Below are positions 1-12,259 of a stretch of DNA of 64,000 nt, piece after piece (within the stretch, counting starts at the first letter, position 1; each line of letters starts with the position of its first letter). Made by a program: the position numbers and the translations under genes. The DNA is from Hyaloscypha bicolor E. Lineage: Eukaryota; Ascomycota; Leotiomycetes; Helotiales; Hyaloscyphaceae. The notes below the pieces were generated by a model that did no database searches, was not told where the DNA came from, and saw only the letters and a program-made list of their open reading frames with translations. Where the stretch lies: NCBI RefSeq assembly GCF_002865645.1, contig NW_020194554.1, positions 1,116,001 to 1,180,000 on the forward strand. The letters are read 5' to 3'.

Positions 1-947
1 GGTTTGCTGCCGAACTATATTTCACTAGAGCCTTCGCCTTCGCCTTCGCCTTTACCTCCTTTATCTCCTTTAGTTCCCTCTTCTCCACTATACATACCTC
101 TATAGCTATATACGGCTGCGACAAGCTCTGCTCCTTCACATATATCACGTCAAGCTCCTGCTTCGTCCGCTTCGTCCGCTACTCCTCGTTAATCTCCTGC
201 TCCTCCCGCTCCTGCTTCGCCCGCTCCGGCTAGCTCTCTTAGCCCCCCGTTCGTTTCGTATATCAAAATAGAGAAGGGCTGTTTCTACTGTCATAACAAG
301 CACCCCTCTAGCCTTCGGCATACACACAGGAATCACTGTCCCTGGTTCCATCACCACCTTATAGTAGGCACTTATCACTTGAACGATCGTAGTAAACTGT
401 ATCTTGGACCGAAGCAAGCACTAGCTCAGCCCCTCCCTTTCTAGAGCTCTACTATAAGCTAAGGGAAGCAGGTGAAGTGCTATACAGATAGTACAGAATG
501 GGACAAAGTAGTAGAAAGAAGGGTTTGGAATCCTATAGTATTTCGCTCTGGCAGGATCTCAGTAAAGTACGTACGCTCTCACTAGCTTGCTACCTATAGT
601 TTGCAGATATATAGAAGCTAGTTTAGTGGGTTACTTACGCAGCTGGCTCTTGGTTTGGTACTTGGTTTAGTGCTTGGTTTGGTATATAGTTTGGCTTATT
701 GGTTTTAGTACTTTATTTCTTAGTTCAGTACTCGGGACAAGTACTAGTTAGTTGGGGACATATATAGTAGGGAATCAGGTAACAGGTTATATAGCTAGTC
801 AGGTGCTCTCAGCTATTTACTACCCCTATATATAGCTCTCTCTTCCTCTCCTTCTCTCCTTTCTCACAAGAATAGTACCCGAATACTCCAGTTTTCAATA
901 TATATTTTAGTGTCCCTATATGCCCCTTTTTACTATTTAGGCTAAAA
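1..947. other. Repeat-block edge of moderate GC, no confident gene
   Basis: This stretch is clearly less AT-rich than the DNA that follows it. It contains a CCTTCG/CCTTTA-like run near 33-60, Ser/Arg-coding triplet repeats near 150-240 and repeated CTTGGTTTGGTA-like units near 645-690. A 90-codon reading frame on the minus strand (145-417) ends in a low-complexity Arg/Ser/Gly tail and resembles no family I recognise. It may be part of another repeat element truncated by the window start. Confidence 0.4.
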
Positions 948-3900
948 TTATTATTTAAGAACTATAAAATTATTTAGTAAAGAACTAAACTTTAGTTTTC
1001 TATATTAGAGCTAAATTCAAAAATTAGAAAGGAAATTAAAGTTCTAGTATCTATAATACTAGCTCAAATAATATATATAATACTAAAGCTATAGCTCTTT
1101 CTAGAAAAAGTATTCTTTTACTAGTTTATATAAAGTAAGCTAGTTTGTTTTTTATTATTACTATTTGTAATTTACTTAATACTATATTCTATTTAAAAGA
1201 AATTAAAGAATTAGTAATCTCTATAGTTTCTTTTTCTTTAAAAAATAATATTATAATAAATATTATTTCTAAGTTTAATTCTAATTTTTTGGTTTAAAAT
1301 AAATTAATTATAAAAAAGTTTTTTTTTTAGTTATTAATATCTAAAAAGAAAAACTATAATATAAAATTATTATTTATAATATATTTATTTATAAGTTTAA
1401 TATATCTAAAGAAATAAATCCAGTTCTAGAAAAGATTAGAATCTTTAATAAAAGATTTTAGCCTATTAGCTAACCTTATTAGGCTACTTTAAAAAAAAAG
1501 TAAAACTTAGACTTATAGAAAGCTGGCTTAATAATAATAATATTTCTTATTAAGATTTAAGTTAATAAAGCTATTAAAAATAAACTTTTTATAATTAGAA
1601 TCTTTACTAAAATAATAAAATACTATATTATCTCTAATATTATATAATATACTAAATATATAAAATATAAATACTTAAACTTTATTTATAAAAAAGAACT
1701 AAAGTATTTATTATATAGTAAATATTATATAACTAAGAACTATTTTTATTTTATTTATAAGAAAAAAAGAAAAAAAGACTTTTATATAATTACTAAATAT
1801 TCTAATTATTTAAATATTATTTATTTAGCTAGTTCTAGATTATATAAGATCTATTTAGTAATTAAATAAGCTATTACTACTTCTATTATTATTATTATTA
1901 TTAAGTAGCTATATTAAAGTATTATAAATTAATATAAACTATAATAGTTCTATTACTAAGAATATCTTATAAATAGTTATAGAAATAAATATTAAAGTTC
2001 TTATAATTCAGGAATCTTAAATAATAGCAGGAAATAATAATTAGAAATATTATTCTATTATATATTCTAGCTATTTCTAAATACTTCCGAATTATAATAT
2101 CTTAAGATCTAGAATTCTAGTTTATATAACTTATAAATTACAAGCTAGTCTAGCTTAAAACTTATTAAGTAATTCTAATTACTTAATTATAGATTTAAAT
2201 CTAGATATACTAAAAATATAATTAATTAATTTCTATAATATAATTTATTTAGAAGATTCTAATAATATATTAACTATATTAATATAAAAAAAATTATTTA
2301 TTACTTTCTATAATAGCTTTTTATTACTAGATAATTTTAATATATATTATTTTTAATAGAATTTCCTTAAATCTTAAAATATTTATATAATTTATATAAT
2401 TAGCTATATAAAGAACTATTTTTAAAGCTATTAAATAAAATAAAGAAAAGTATTTTTTATAAATCTAATATATCTATTTCTTCTATATTAGACTTAAGTT
2501 TTACTACTAGTAAAATAGTAATTAAGATTAAAAACTAGTAAGTATTACTAGATTTAGGTTTTAATTATTTCGAGATACTATTTATTATTAGTAAATTGAC
2601 TTATAGTTCTAGTTCTAATCTAGTTAGATTTAATACTAAAAAAGTAAGCTAGACTAAATTTATAAGCTATTTTACTAATAGCCTTAAGATTATATTCTTT
2701 TTACTAAATAATATAAATTAAGAACTAGATCTATTAGCTAAAGACTTTATAAATAAAATAGTAGAAATAGTTAGTAATAGTATTTTAAAATCTATTACTA
2801 GTTTATATTTCAAACTCTAGTAAAATAAAGACTTAAAAATCTTATATAAATTAATATTATATTATAGCTATAAATATAAAGCTTTAAAATATATTTTCTA
2901 TAAATAAGAACTTTAAAATATAAAGAATATTTATTTTAATATTATTAAAAATACTAAGCTAGTATACTAGAATAAATTTTTAGAAAATAAAGATTTCTAG
3001 TTAATTTTTAAAGCTATAAAATATACTAAAAATACTATATATTAATTTATTTCTAGTATTTTAGATAGTAATTCTAATAAGTTTAAATTAATTTTCTAAA
3101 AGAAATATAATATTTTTAAAACTATACTTTTTTTACTATTTTCGAATACTAAATCTACTAGTTTAATAAACTATAAGCTTAGCTTAAAATAAAACTAGTT
3201 TATTTTATCTAAAATAGAATTAGAATAAATATATATTTTTAAGATAAAGAAGAAAACTTTAGAACTAGATTTAGTTATTTAAGAAATTATAATTTATATT
3301 TATAAAGCTTTTCTAGATATTTTTTATAAGCTATATTTCTTATTTATTAATAAGAGATATTATTCTAAAGTCTAGAAATAAATTACTAGCTTTATTTTAA
3401 AGAAATTAAAGAAACTAAACTATTTCTTATTTAAAATATATTAAGTTATTTTCTTATTTAATTATTTAGAAAAGATTTCTAAGAAAATACTAGCTAGATA
3501 ACTTAGCTATTTAGCCGAGACTAGTAATTTATTATATTTCTTTTAAATAAATAATAGACTCTATAAATTAGCTATTAATAATATTTTATTATTATAAAAT
3601 AATATAAAAGCTAATAAGGTCTATAAGCTAAAAACTAGTATTTTCTTTTTAGATATTAAAAGCGCCTTTAATTATATATTTAAAAATAGACTATTATAAA
3701 TTATAATTAGTTTATTATTATTTATTAGCTTTATTTTTTAGATATTATTATTTTTAGATAACTAAATATTATAATTAGCTTTTAATAGTAATATTAAAAT
3801 ATTTAAATCTATATTTATTAGTATTTTATAAAATAGCTTTATATTACTTATATTATTTCTAATTTATATTCGAGACTTATTTAAGTTAGTAAATATTAAA

Positions 3901-6120
3901 TTCAGATTCTATTTAGATAATATATCTTTTATTACTACTTCTAAAAATCTAAAGAAAAATATTAAAACTTTAGAAAAAGAAATAAAGAATATAATTAATT
4001 TAGAGAAAAAAAATAATATTAGCTTTAATATAAATAAAATAGAGCTTATTTATTTTAATAATTTCAAAAATGAGCCTAGTCTAAAATTACTAAATAAAGA
4101 ACTAGTTTCTTCTAGTAAAGTAGTTAAATAGCTAGAGATCTATTTTAATAAAAATCTTACCTTAGATTTAAGAAATATATAGCTTATATAGCTTCTAAAA
4201 TAAAACAAACCTTTTATAAAATATAGAAACTTATAAATATATTATATAATTTATTTCCTTTTATAATTAGATAGCTATATTTAGCTTATATTACTAATAT
4301 AATAGACTATAGTTCCATATTATAGTAAAGAACTAAAAATAAAACTTAAATTTAGCTTTTATAAACTATTTAAAACTTAGCTTTAAAGAAAATATTAGAA
4401 GTATTTAAAACTACTTCTATTATTTCTATAGAGGTCAAATTAGCTTTAGTTTTATTTATTATAAAGCTAAACTATAGTTAATATTAATATATTTTTTAAA
4501 TTCTTAAACTAAGTTTAAAATATTTTATTAAACTAGCTTTTAAAAAGTTCTTTTAAAAAACCTGTAATTTAGAACTAGTAGAATTAGATATAAATTCTAT
4601 TTATAATCTAAATACTAATTTAAAATAAGATTATATAGCTAAAAAGTTTTAAATAGAAATTATAATAAATTTTATTAATAATTTAGTAAATTCTAAAAAT
4701 CTAGAATTATAAGATACTTTTATTTTATTTCCTGAAATAGAAAAGTATTTTATACAATTATTATATTTAAAGAACTAAAGAAAGAAATTACTATATTATA
4801 TAATTTCTATTTAAAAACTTTATATAATAAAAACTTTATATTATTTATATATATAAATAGATCTCAAACTAAAAAAGAACTTAAAATAGATTTAGAACTT
4901 ATAGTTTATAGTTATAAAACTTCTTATATTTTAGTTATAGCTAAATATAAAAAAAGCCAGAATATAGAAACTAATACTATAGTTTATAATAAAGAACTAG
5001 AAGGTATTACTAGAGCTATTAAATATACTAATAATAAAATAAAGAAAGAAAAGCTTTTTAATATCTTTATAAATAATTAAGCTAGTTTACTAAAATTAAA
5101 AACTTCTTTTAATAAACTAGAACAAAATTAATAGATTAGAGCTATATTAGCTATTAAAGCCTTTAAAGCCTTTAAAGCTAATATAGAACTAATCTGGATT
5201 CTAGAATATATAGATATAATAAGAAGTAAAGAAGTAAATAAACTAGCTAAACTAGATACTATTTCTTTTATATTAGAACCTGAATTAGTAAAAACTTTTA
5301 TTATTTTTCTAGAAATTAAAATTAATAAAGTTAAGAAACTAGAATATAGACTACTTTTAAAATCTTATATTAAACTAAAAACCTAGCTAGAATTATATAG
5401 TAATAGATATTTATAGAAAGTATTTAGAAAAATAAATCTATTTTTAGAAATATTTAGGCCTTTAACTAGTACTTTTTTCTAATTAAAGCTAGGCTATAGA
5501 TATTTAAAGTTCTATTTATATAAGCTAAATATAATATTTAATAATAAATACAAATATAAAAAGACTAAGAATATAAAATACTTTCTTTTATATTATATCT
5601 TATATAGAAAGAAATAATTTAGACTATTTAGTCTATTTAAAGAAAGCTTAAAAACTAATACTTTTAATTTATAACTACTATTATATATAGAAATTAGAAT
5701 ATTAAATATACTAGTATTCTTAAAAGAAACTAATATATATATATATAAAATATATATTAAGAGAAGTATAGAAGTAGAAGAAGTAGAAAAAGTAAAAGAA
5801 ATAGAAATAGGAAAGGAAATAGGAAAGGAAATAGGAAAGGAAATAGAGGAGGAAATAGAAGAGAAAATAGAAGAGGAAATAGGAAAGGAAATAAGAAAGG
5901 AAATAGAAAAAGAAAAATAAGAAAAAGGAAATAGAAAATAGGAAAAAAATTATATTTTATTTTTGTTTTTCTTTATTTCTTTAAATTTTTATTTCCAAAA
6001 TATATCTCTAATTATTTATTATTTATATCAGAAATTAGTTCTATATATAAGCTATTAAGACTTATACTAGTTTAGCTAGCTATATTATATAGTTCTAAAC
6101 TAATAAAATATATTAAAAAA
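948..6120 (+). mobile_element. Old, heavily RIP-mutated, 5'-truncated Tad-like LINE copy
   Basis: This copy aligns by eye, colinearly, with the two better-preserved LINE copies of this window, starting at the equivalent of base 11,268 of the 10.5-16.5 kb copy (middle of ORF1) and ending with the same 3' untranslated region. It therefore lacks roughly the first 750 bp. Nearly every C in CpA context and G in TpG context has become T or A, so no reading frame survives, although translated islands of endonuclease, reverse transcriptase and RNase H are still traceable. Its composition is far more AT-rich than the other copies, which implies an older insertion or more RIP rounds. The 5' breakpoint is approximate (within about 10 bp). 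Confidence 0.85.
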
Positions 6121-6484
6121 AGAAAAGAAAAAAAAAGAAAATAGGAAAGGAAATAAAAAAGGAAATAGAAAAGAAAATAGAAGAGAAAATAGAAGAAGAA
6201 ATAGAAAAGAAAATAGAAGAGAAAATAGAAGAAGAAATAGAAAAGAAAATAGAAAAGAAAATAAGAGAAGAGAAATAGAGAAAAAGAAAAAAGAGAAATA
6301 GAAAATAAGAAAGAAATTATAATTATAATTTATTTTTCTTTATTTCTTTAAGTTTTTATTTCCGGGATATATTTCTAATTATTTATTACTTATATTAGAA
6401 ATTAGTTCTATATATAAGTTACTAAGACTTATACTAGTTTAGCTAGCTATATTATATAGTTCTATACTAATAAAGTATATTAAA
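6121..6484 (+). mobile_element. Second, 3'-end-only LINE fragment in tandem
   Basis: Directly after the A-rich tail of the old LINE copy, the purine-rich GAAATAGGAAAG-type repeat and the whole 3' untranslated region recur once more and end in another A-rich tail near 6,484. The fragment is as strongly AT-converted as its neighbour, so it was present when the locus was mutated. It is either a very short 5'-truncated insertion into the poly-A tail of the first copy or a tandem duplication through the internal purine repeat. Confidence 0.75.
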
Positions 6485-7340
6485 AAAAATCTAAAAAAAT
6501 CTAAAAATCTAACTTATATATTATAAAAACTTTTAAATATTAATAAACTATTTGAATATAAACTAGGCAAATAATAGAAATATTTAATAGTTAACTAGTA
6601 GTTTCGTTTTTAATATAAATAGTAATATTATTAGCTAGTTTTTAAAAAGATATAATACTATTATTATTATTTTTTATAAATCCGAAATTATAATTCAGAT
6701 ATAAGTAATTAAAGAAATAATCTAACTAAGCCATTTTCTAGTTCAAGTTCTTTAGAAAAAACAAGTTACTATAATTATATATTATAATAATTAAAGAGTA
6801 ATTATATTTATAAAAAAATAACTAGTTTTATATTTAGATAAAATATATTAATATCCGGGAAAAATAGATATAAAAGGCTATTATAATAAAATAAATAAAG
6901 CTAGAATATATTTCTACTAATCTTTAACTAGTAAATAGGCTTATAAAACTACTTATAAGAAATAAATTCAAGTTCTTTTAAAATATAATTAATATTAAAA
7001 AAGTATTCTAATTATAGATAATAGAAAATAAAAAAGGTTATATAAAAGAACTTATTTAAATATATGATTTTCACGTAATTTTTCTAAATAAAATAGCTAT
7101 TACTATTATAACTTTACTTTTAATAATTCCGAATAATTTTTAAAGCTTTTATATTTTACTTTAATTTCTTATAATACTTTATATAAGATCTAAAAGAAAT
7201 TAAATATAATAATATTAAAAAAAGAAACTTCTTATTTAAAACTTTATAATCTAATCTTCTTATATTTTAGCTATATATTAATTCCCTTTATACTAGTTTA
7301 CTACTAGTTATTAAATAATTATAAATAAATATTATAATAG
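6485..7340. other. AT-rich decayed repeat DNA, unclassified
   Basis: Strongly AT-converted sequence with no reading frame. I could not assign it to a family by translating it by eye. It lies between the LINE 3' end and a pair of direct repeats. Confidence 0.4.
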
Positions 7341-7570
7341 TAGAAATAATACTTAAAGATCTATAATTCCAATATCTTATAGAATCTAAAGCTAAGAAGA
7401 GAAGAAGTTAAGTATAGTAATAGATAAGTAAATATAGCTAAAACTACTGAAATATCGAGCTTTAGAAGCAAGCTTGATTTGAATTATAGCTTGGAACTTT
7501 AGCTAAAACTAATTCCTTTAGCTAAAACTATATCTATATTAATTATATAATACTAGCTATTATATTATTT
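7341..7570. repeat. Direct repeat, left copy (LTR-like)
   Basis: This unit of roughly 220-230 bp recurs in the same orientation at about 8,928-9,165. Shared landmarks include AAAGATCTATAATTCC and AGCTTTAGAAG, and both end at ACTAGCTATTAT. The two copies differ mostly by transitions. Direct repeats of this size flanking about 1.4 kb suggest the LTRs of a short non-autonomous retroelement, but RIP has obscured the terminal dinucleotides. Confidence 0.65.
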
Positions 7571-8800
7571 TCTTTTTTAAAAAAGCTTATCCCGAGTACT
7601 AGTATAGAAAAAATAAAGAGAAAGCTAAAATAAATTAATAAAATAATAAAACAAAGAAAAAGAACTCTATTCTAATTAAGTTATAAAATTAGTCTTCTAT
7701 ATATAATTAAAAACCGGATCTAAGATTAGCTTTCTTCTAGAATTACTAGAATTACTACTAGAATTAGAGTAATAGTTAATTATAGTAGTTATAACCTATT
7801 TATAACTAGAACTAGTAATAGTACTTATAGAAGCTAAACTATAATTCTTAATAAAGTAATTCTAGAAGCTATATCTAATATATTTACTAGTTTAATAATA
7901 ATACTAGTAGAGCTTTTTTAAAATAGAATAAACTAGTATAACTAATAAAATTAGCTTAAAGAACTCTAGAATATTAATTACTAGTATAATAATATTAATT
8001 ATTAATTTACTAATATCTATAAAATTACTAATAATTCTAGAAGTAATAATATATAATAGAATAGCTGTTTTTAATAAAAGCTACTAAACTATATATAAGA
8101 AATCGGTATAAATCCGAAGTAAAGTTAATTATTAGACTAAATAAAAACAAATTACTAAATTAAAGCTATTATAAAAGCTAGATATTTTATTAATATCTAG
8201 TTAGCTTTAACTATTTACTTTATATAGAATATATTTAAACCTAGTAATATAAATAGAAAGAGAATTATTACTTTAATAGAAAATATATAAATAGTTTTTA
8301 GCCTCTAATTACTTGTTTAAATTATTATATATCTATAAAAGCTAATCTAGAATTATATTATAATTCTATAATTAAACTTATTTTATATAGGAAAGCTATA
8401 ATAGAACTATTAATTAGATAAAGAATTTCAGATTAAAGTAAATATAGTAAAACTGGATAATAGAGTCTCTAATAGCTAGGCTATTAATTTATAGCTTAGC
8501 CTTAATTAATAGAAGCTAGATATTAAACTTATATATTAATCTAGTAAATTTCTCAGAATTCAGAAGCTTTGATTTCTAACTATTTTTTATTTATAAGATA
8601 GTAATTTCAGAATATAAACTATTAAACTTATACTAGACTTATATTTAGAAAGTATTTATTTTCAAGAAAATATTAGTAAAATTAGTAAAGAAATAAAAAA
8701 TTAATAAGGTAATAAGCTAGAAACTCTAATAAATAATAAGGAATTAAGCTAGCTAAAATCGAGCTTTTTAATACTTTATAAATAAAATTATAGATAGTAC

Positions 8801-8883
<83 letters not shown>

Positions 8884-8927
8884 TATTATCCGAAAAATAG
8901 AAGTTTTAGATTATATAATAGCAGAAA
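7571..8927. other. Interior between direct repeats; no coding signal
   Basis: About 1.36 kb of AT-rich DNA lies between the two LTR-like direct repeats. It contains a long AAT trinucleotide run at its right end. No protein domain could be recognised in any frame, fitting a non-autonomous or fully decayed element. Confidence 0.4.
8804..8882. repeat. (TAA)n microsatellite
   Basis: About 26 nearly perfect TAA/AAT units in a row inside the decayed element interior. The perfect array contrasts with the scrambled surroundings and, containing no C or G, it is invisible to RIP. Confidence 0.95.
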
Positions 8928-9165
8928 TAAAATAATAGAATAATATTTAAAGATCTATAATTCCAATATCTTATAGAATCTAAAGCTAAGAAAAGAAGAA
9001 GTGAGATATAATAGTAAATAAATAGATATAGCTAAAACTACTAAAATACTAAGCTTTAGAAGTGAGTTTAGTTTGAAATATAGCTTGAAACTTTAGCTAA
9101 AACTAACCTCTTTAGCTAAAACTATATCTGTATTAATTATATAATACTAGCTATTATAAATACTT
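8928..9165. repeat. Direct repeat, right copy (LTR-like)
   Basis: Partner of the unit at 7,341-7,570. Order and spacing of the shared blocks are the same, and a block with AGCTAAAACTA motifs appears twice within each copy. Confidence 0.65.
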
Positions 9166-10507
9166 CTTATTTTCTGGAACACTTTTTTTTCTTTTAGTAA
9201 AACTCTAATTAATTAGAAAATTCTTCGAAAATTTTCAATTTTATAACTTATAAGCCTCTAGCTTTTAAATATCTCAAAACTTATTTCTTAATAATCTATT
9301 CTTCTAAAATAGATATTAATATTATATATAAAAAGCTTTTAGTAATAGAATAGTTATAAAAGAATATTAATAATATTAAAGAAATATAAAACTAAATTAT
9401 AATAAAAAGAGAAAATCCCGATATATATAAAATATATAATAATAAAGTAATATATAAATAGTTAAGATAAATAAACTATAGAATAATACTTATAAGTATA
9501 ACTAATTTCAAGAATTAATTCCTATAAAAAACTAATTAATATCTTTTTTTTAAAGCTAAAAGCATTTCTTTATATATTCTCTAATATTTAATTAAGTTTA
9601 TAAAATATTTTATTTAGCTAGAAAATATAATTTTATATAATTTATATAATTCCGATTATAAGCTTTATCTAAAATAGGAAACTAGATCTATAATATCTAA
9701 TATCTATTTATATATTATTATATATATTTATTATATTAATTTCTTTCTAGACTTTTATTTCTAAAAAGTTTAAGAAAACTATAAATAGCTTTATAAATAA
9801 TTCCTTAAATTATTCTAGCTACTAGTTTTCTCTAAAAACTTCTTATATTTACTCTATTATTATATTAGATAATAAAGTTAAAAATATAATTTACTAATTC
9901 TATTTAATTAATTTATAAATTATAACTTAGCTTCTATTTATAAATAAATTATTATTTTATAGGCTTAAAAGCTTAGAAAAGTTAATTTAATATTTTAGTT
10001 TATTTATAAATTCTTTCTTTAAAATTTTCTAAATATTTCTAATATAGAATTAGTTTTAAATTTATAATTACTATTTAGAGAAAAGATATTATAAAAAGGC
10101 TTTTTTTTCTACTAACTAATTTTCCTTTCTTTTAATTACTTTATAATACTATATCTAACTTCTTTTTATTTATTTTTATTTTTTTAAGCCTTTTTTAAGC
10201 TTTTTTAAGCTTTCTTTTATTAAATATAGTTATATAATATATTATATATATATAATTATATATAAGACCAACTAGCTTATATAGATATATATATAAGATA
10301 AGCTCTATTTATTTTTTATTTTATAAGAAATTAATTAAGATCTAATCTATTTATATATATATATATATTTATTTAATAGGTTTTAAGTCTAGTAACTTCT
10401 ATAAAGCTAAGTTATCTAATCTAATTTATTATTTTATAAATAGATAATTCTAATTTAAAAGTACTTGGCTTTATAAATCTTTATATAGAATTAAATTAAA
10501 GATATAC
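9166..10507. other. AT-rich decayed repeat DNA left of the first young LINE
   Basis: No intact reading frame. The part at about 10,216-10,497 is the reverse complement of sequence at about 31,370-31,640, so at least this piece belongs to a repeat family with another member in the window. The rest is unclassified. In minus-strand translation the shared piece gives a Leu/Ile/Lys-rich frame with transition-type stops, possibly the end of a retroelement pol, but I could not name it. Confidence 0.45.
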
Positions 10508-10645
10508 AAGACACCTTTTTTCCGGTTTTTTACCCCCCCTACTTTCACACCCACACTTTACTCACCTTCAGAACTCACTCCATACACTTCAGCCCTTTAG
10601 CCCCAGGCTCTAGAACCTACTATAAGTAGAACCAGAACAGGCTAA

Positions 10646-12259
10646 ATAGCCCCCCCTGACCCCCCGGGCTCTAGCCCCCCCTCCATTGACTCCCAAGAGC
10701 TCGGAGAGCTTCCAGAGGGCCCTAGCGGACAGCTAGAGCTACCTACTAGCTCCCCACTAGCTTATTTCAGCCAGGGAGCTCAATTCGTATTCGATTTAGC
10801 TACAAATCCCATCTCCTCAGACGAACTCGCAGCCCCTTTTCCTCAGCCTAATTCGGCTAGTACGGCTTGACTAAGCCGCCTCCAGAACGGGCTAAAGCGG
10901 GGCCCTAGCTCGAGCGATATTAATAGTAATATTAATAAGGAATACCAAAACCACGGAAACTACTACTAGTACCAGAATCAAGCTTTAAACGAAGCTAAAT
11001 TACTAATTCGTTAAGCCCGGGACTTAATAGTCAAAGCTATTACTATTACTCCGTTACATGACTAGTAATCTCGACTACTAGATCTAGTAGAAATCTTTAG
11101 AGAATATACTGAATTCGGCCGTATCCGCCATACTAGTACTTTACTAGCCTCCCAAGTAGTAAACCTCGAAAATACTACTAAACGGATCGAAATTCAAGCA
11201 AGAACTCAAGCTAAACCAGATACTCAAGCTATTCAAGCTAAAACTACCTCCGGAAAGCCTACTTGGGCTAAAATCACTACTCAAGAACTACCATACTCGG
11301 AAAAGGACTAGACTATAGTATTATATACTAAGTCCAAAAATCAGGGAGGAAAAGGCCCTAGTATACTTACTAGTAGTAGTAGTGCTCGTAATACTAAGAA
11401 ATCACCTAGTGGTTCTAGTACCCGTAATACTAGTACAAAATCTATAGCCCTCTCTAGGAAAAGCACCTTCCTACTAGCTTATATAGAGCAGGCTAGCTTG
11501 TTTTCAGCTATTTCCGTCCGTAATTTGCTTAATAATGCTTTCTACGCTAAGGGAATTAAGGGACTAGTAATCTCTATAGTCTCTCTTTCCTCAAAGGGTA
11601 ATATTATAGTTAATACTACCCCTGAGTTTAACTCTGACTTTTTGGTTCAAAACAAAGCTACTATAAAGGGGGTGCTTCCCTTAGTAAAAAGCATATAAAA
11701 AGAAGAGCCCTGGTATAAAGTTATTATTTACGGTCTACCTATTCGTGATTTCGATATACCCGAAGGAATAAACTTAGTCCTAGAAGAGATTAAGACCTTT
11801 AATAAGGGTCTAGAGCCTATTAGCCAGCCCTATTAGGCTACTTCTAAGGAAAAGAGAGACTCAGGCCTCTAGCGAGCCGGTTTAGTAGTAGTAGTATTCC
11901 CTACCGAGATTCAAGCTAATAGAGCTATTAAAAACAGACTCCTTATAGCCGGAATCTCTGCTAAAGTAGTAAAATACCATACTATCTCTAGTACTATATA
12001 GTATACTAAGTATATAAAATACGGGCACTTAGACTCTATTTGCAAAAAAGACCCTAAGTACTTGCTATATAGTAAGGAGCACGTAATAGAGAACTATTTC
12101 TGCTCTATCTATAAAAAGAAGGGTAAAAAATGCCCCTACGTGACTACTAAATGCGCTAACTACTCTAGTACTACCCACTTAGCTAGTTCTAAGCTATGTG
12201 AGGTCTACTTAGTAATTAAATAAGCTACTACTACTTCTACTATTACTATTAATAAGTAG
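10646..12259 (+). pseudogene. LINE ORF1 (gag-like, zinc-knuckle) of copy 1, inactivated
   Basis: The frame has exactly the same length (1,614 nt) as ORF1 of the other young copy. It would encode a nucleic-acid-binding protein that packages LINE RNA: a Pro/Ser-rich N terminus, a central Gln/Ala/Thr-rich coiled region, and a C-terminal Cys/His cluster of CCHC zinc-knuckle type. The initiator is ATA rather than ATG, and several in-frame TAG/TAA codons sit where the sister copy has CAG, CAA or TGG. The longest surviving open stretch (11,498-11,698) covers only 66 codons. No frameshift was noticed. Confidence 0.8.

Noticed and set aside
145..417. 90-codon minus-strand frame with Arg/Ser tail
   Set aside because: Low-complexity tail, no domain, and located in repeat DNA near the window edge.
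8804..8882. AAT array considered as the poly-A-like tail of a LINE
   Set aside because: No LINE 3' end precedes it; it is a plain trinucleotide microsatellite.
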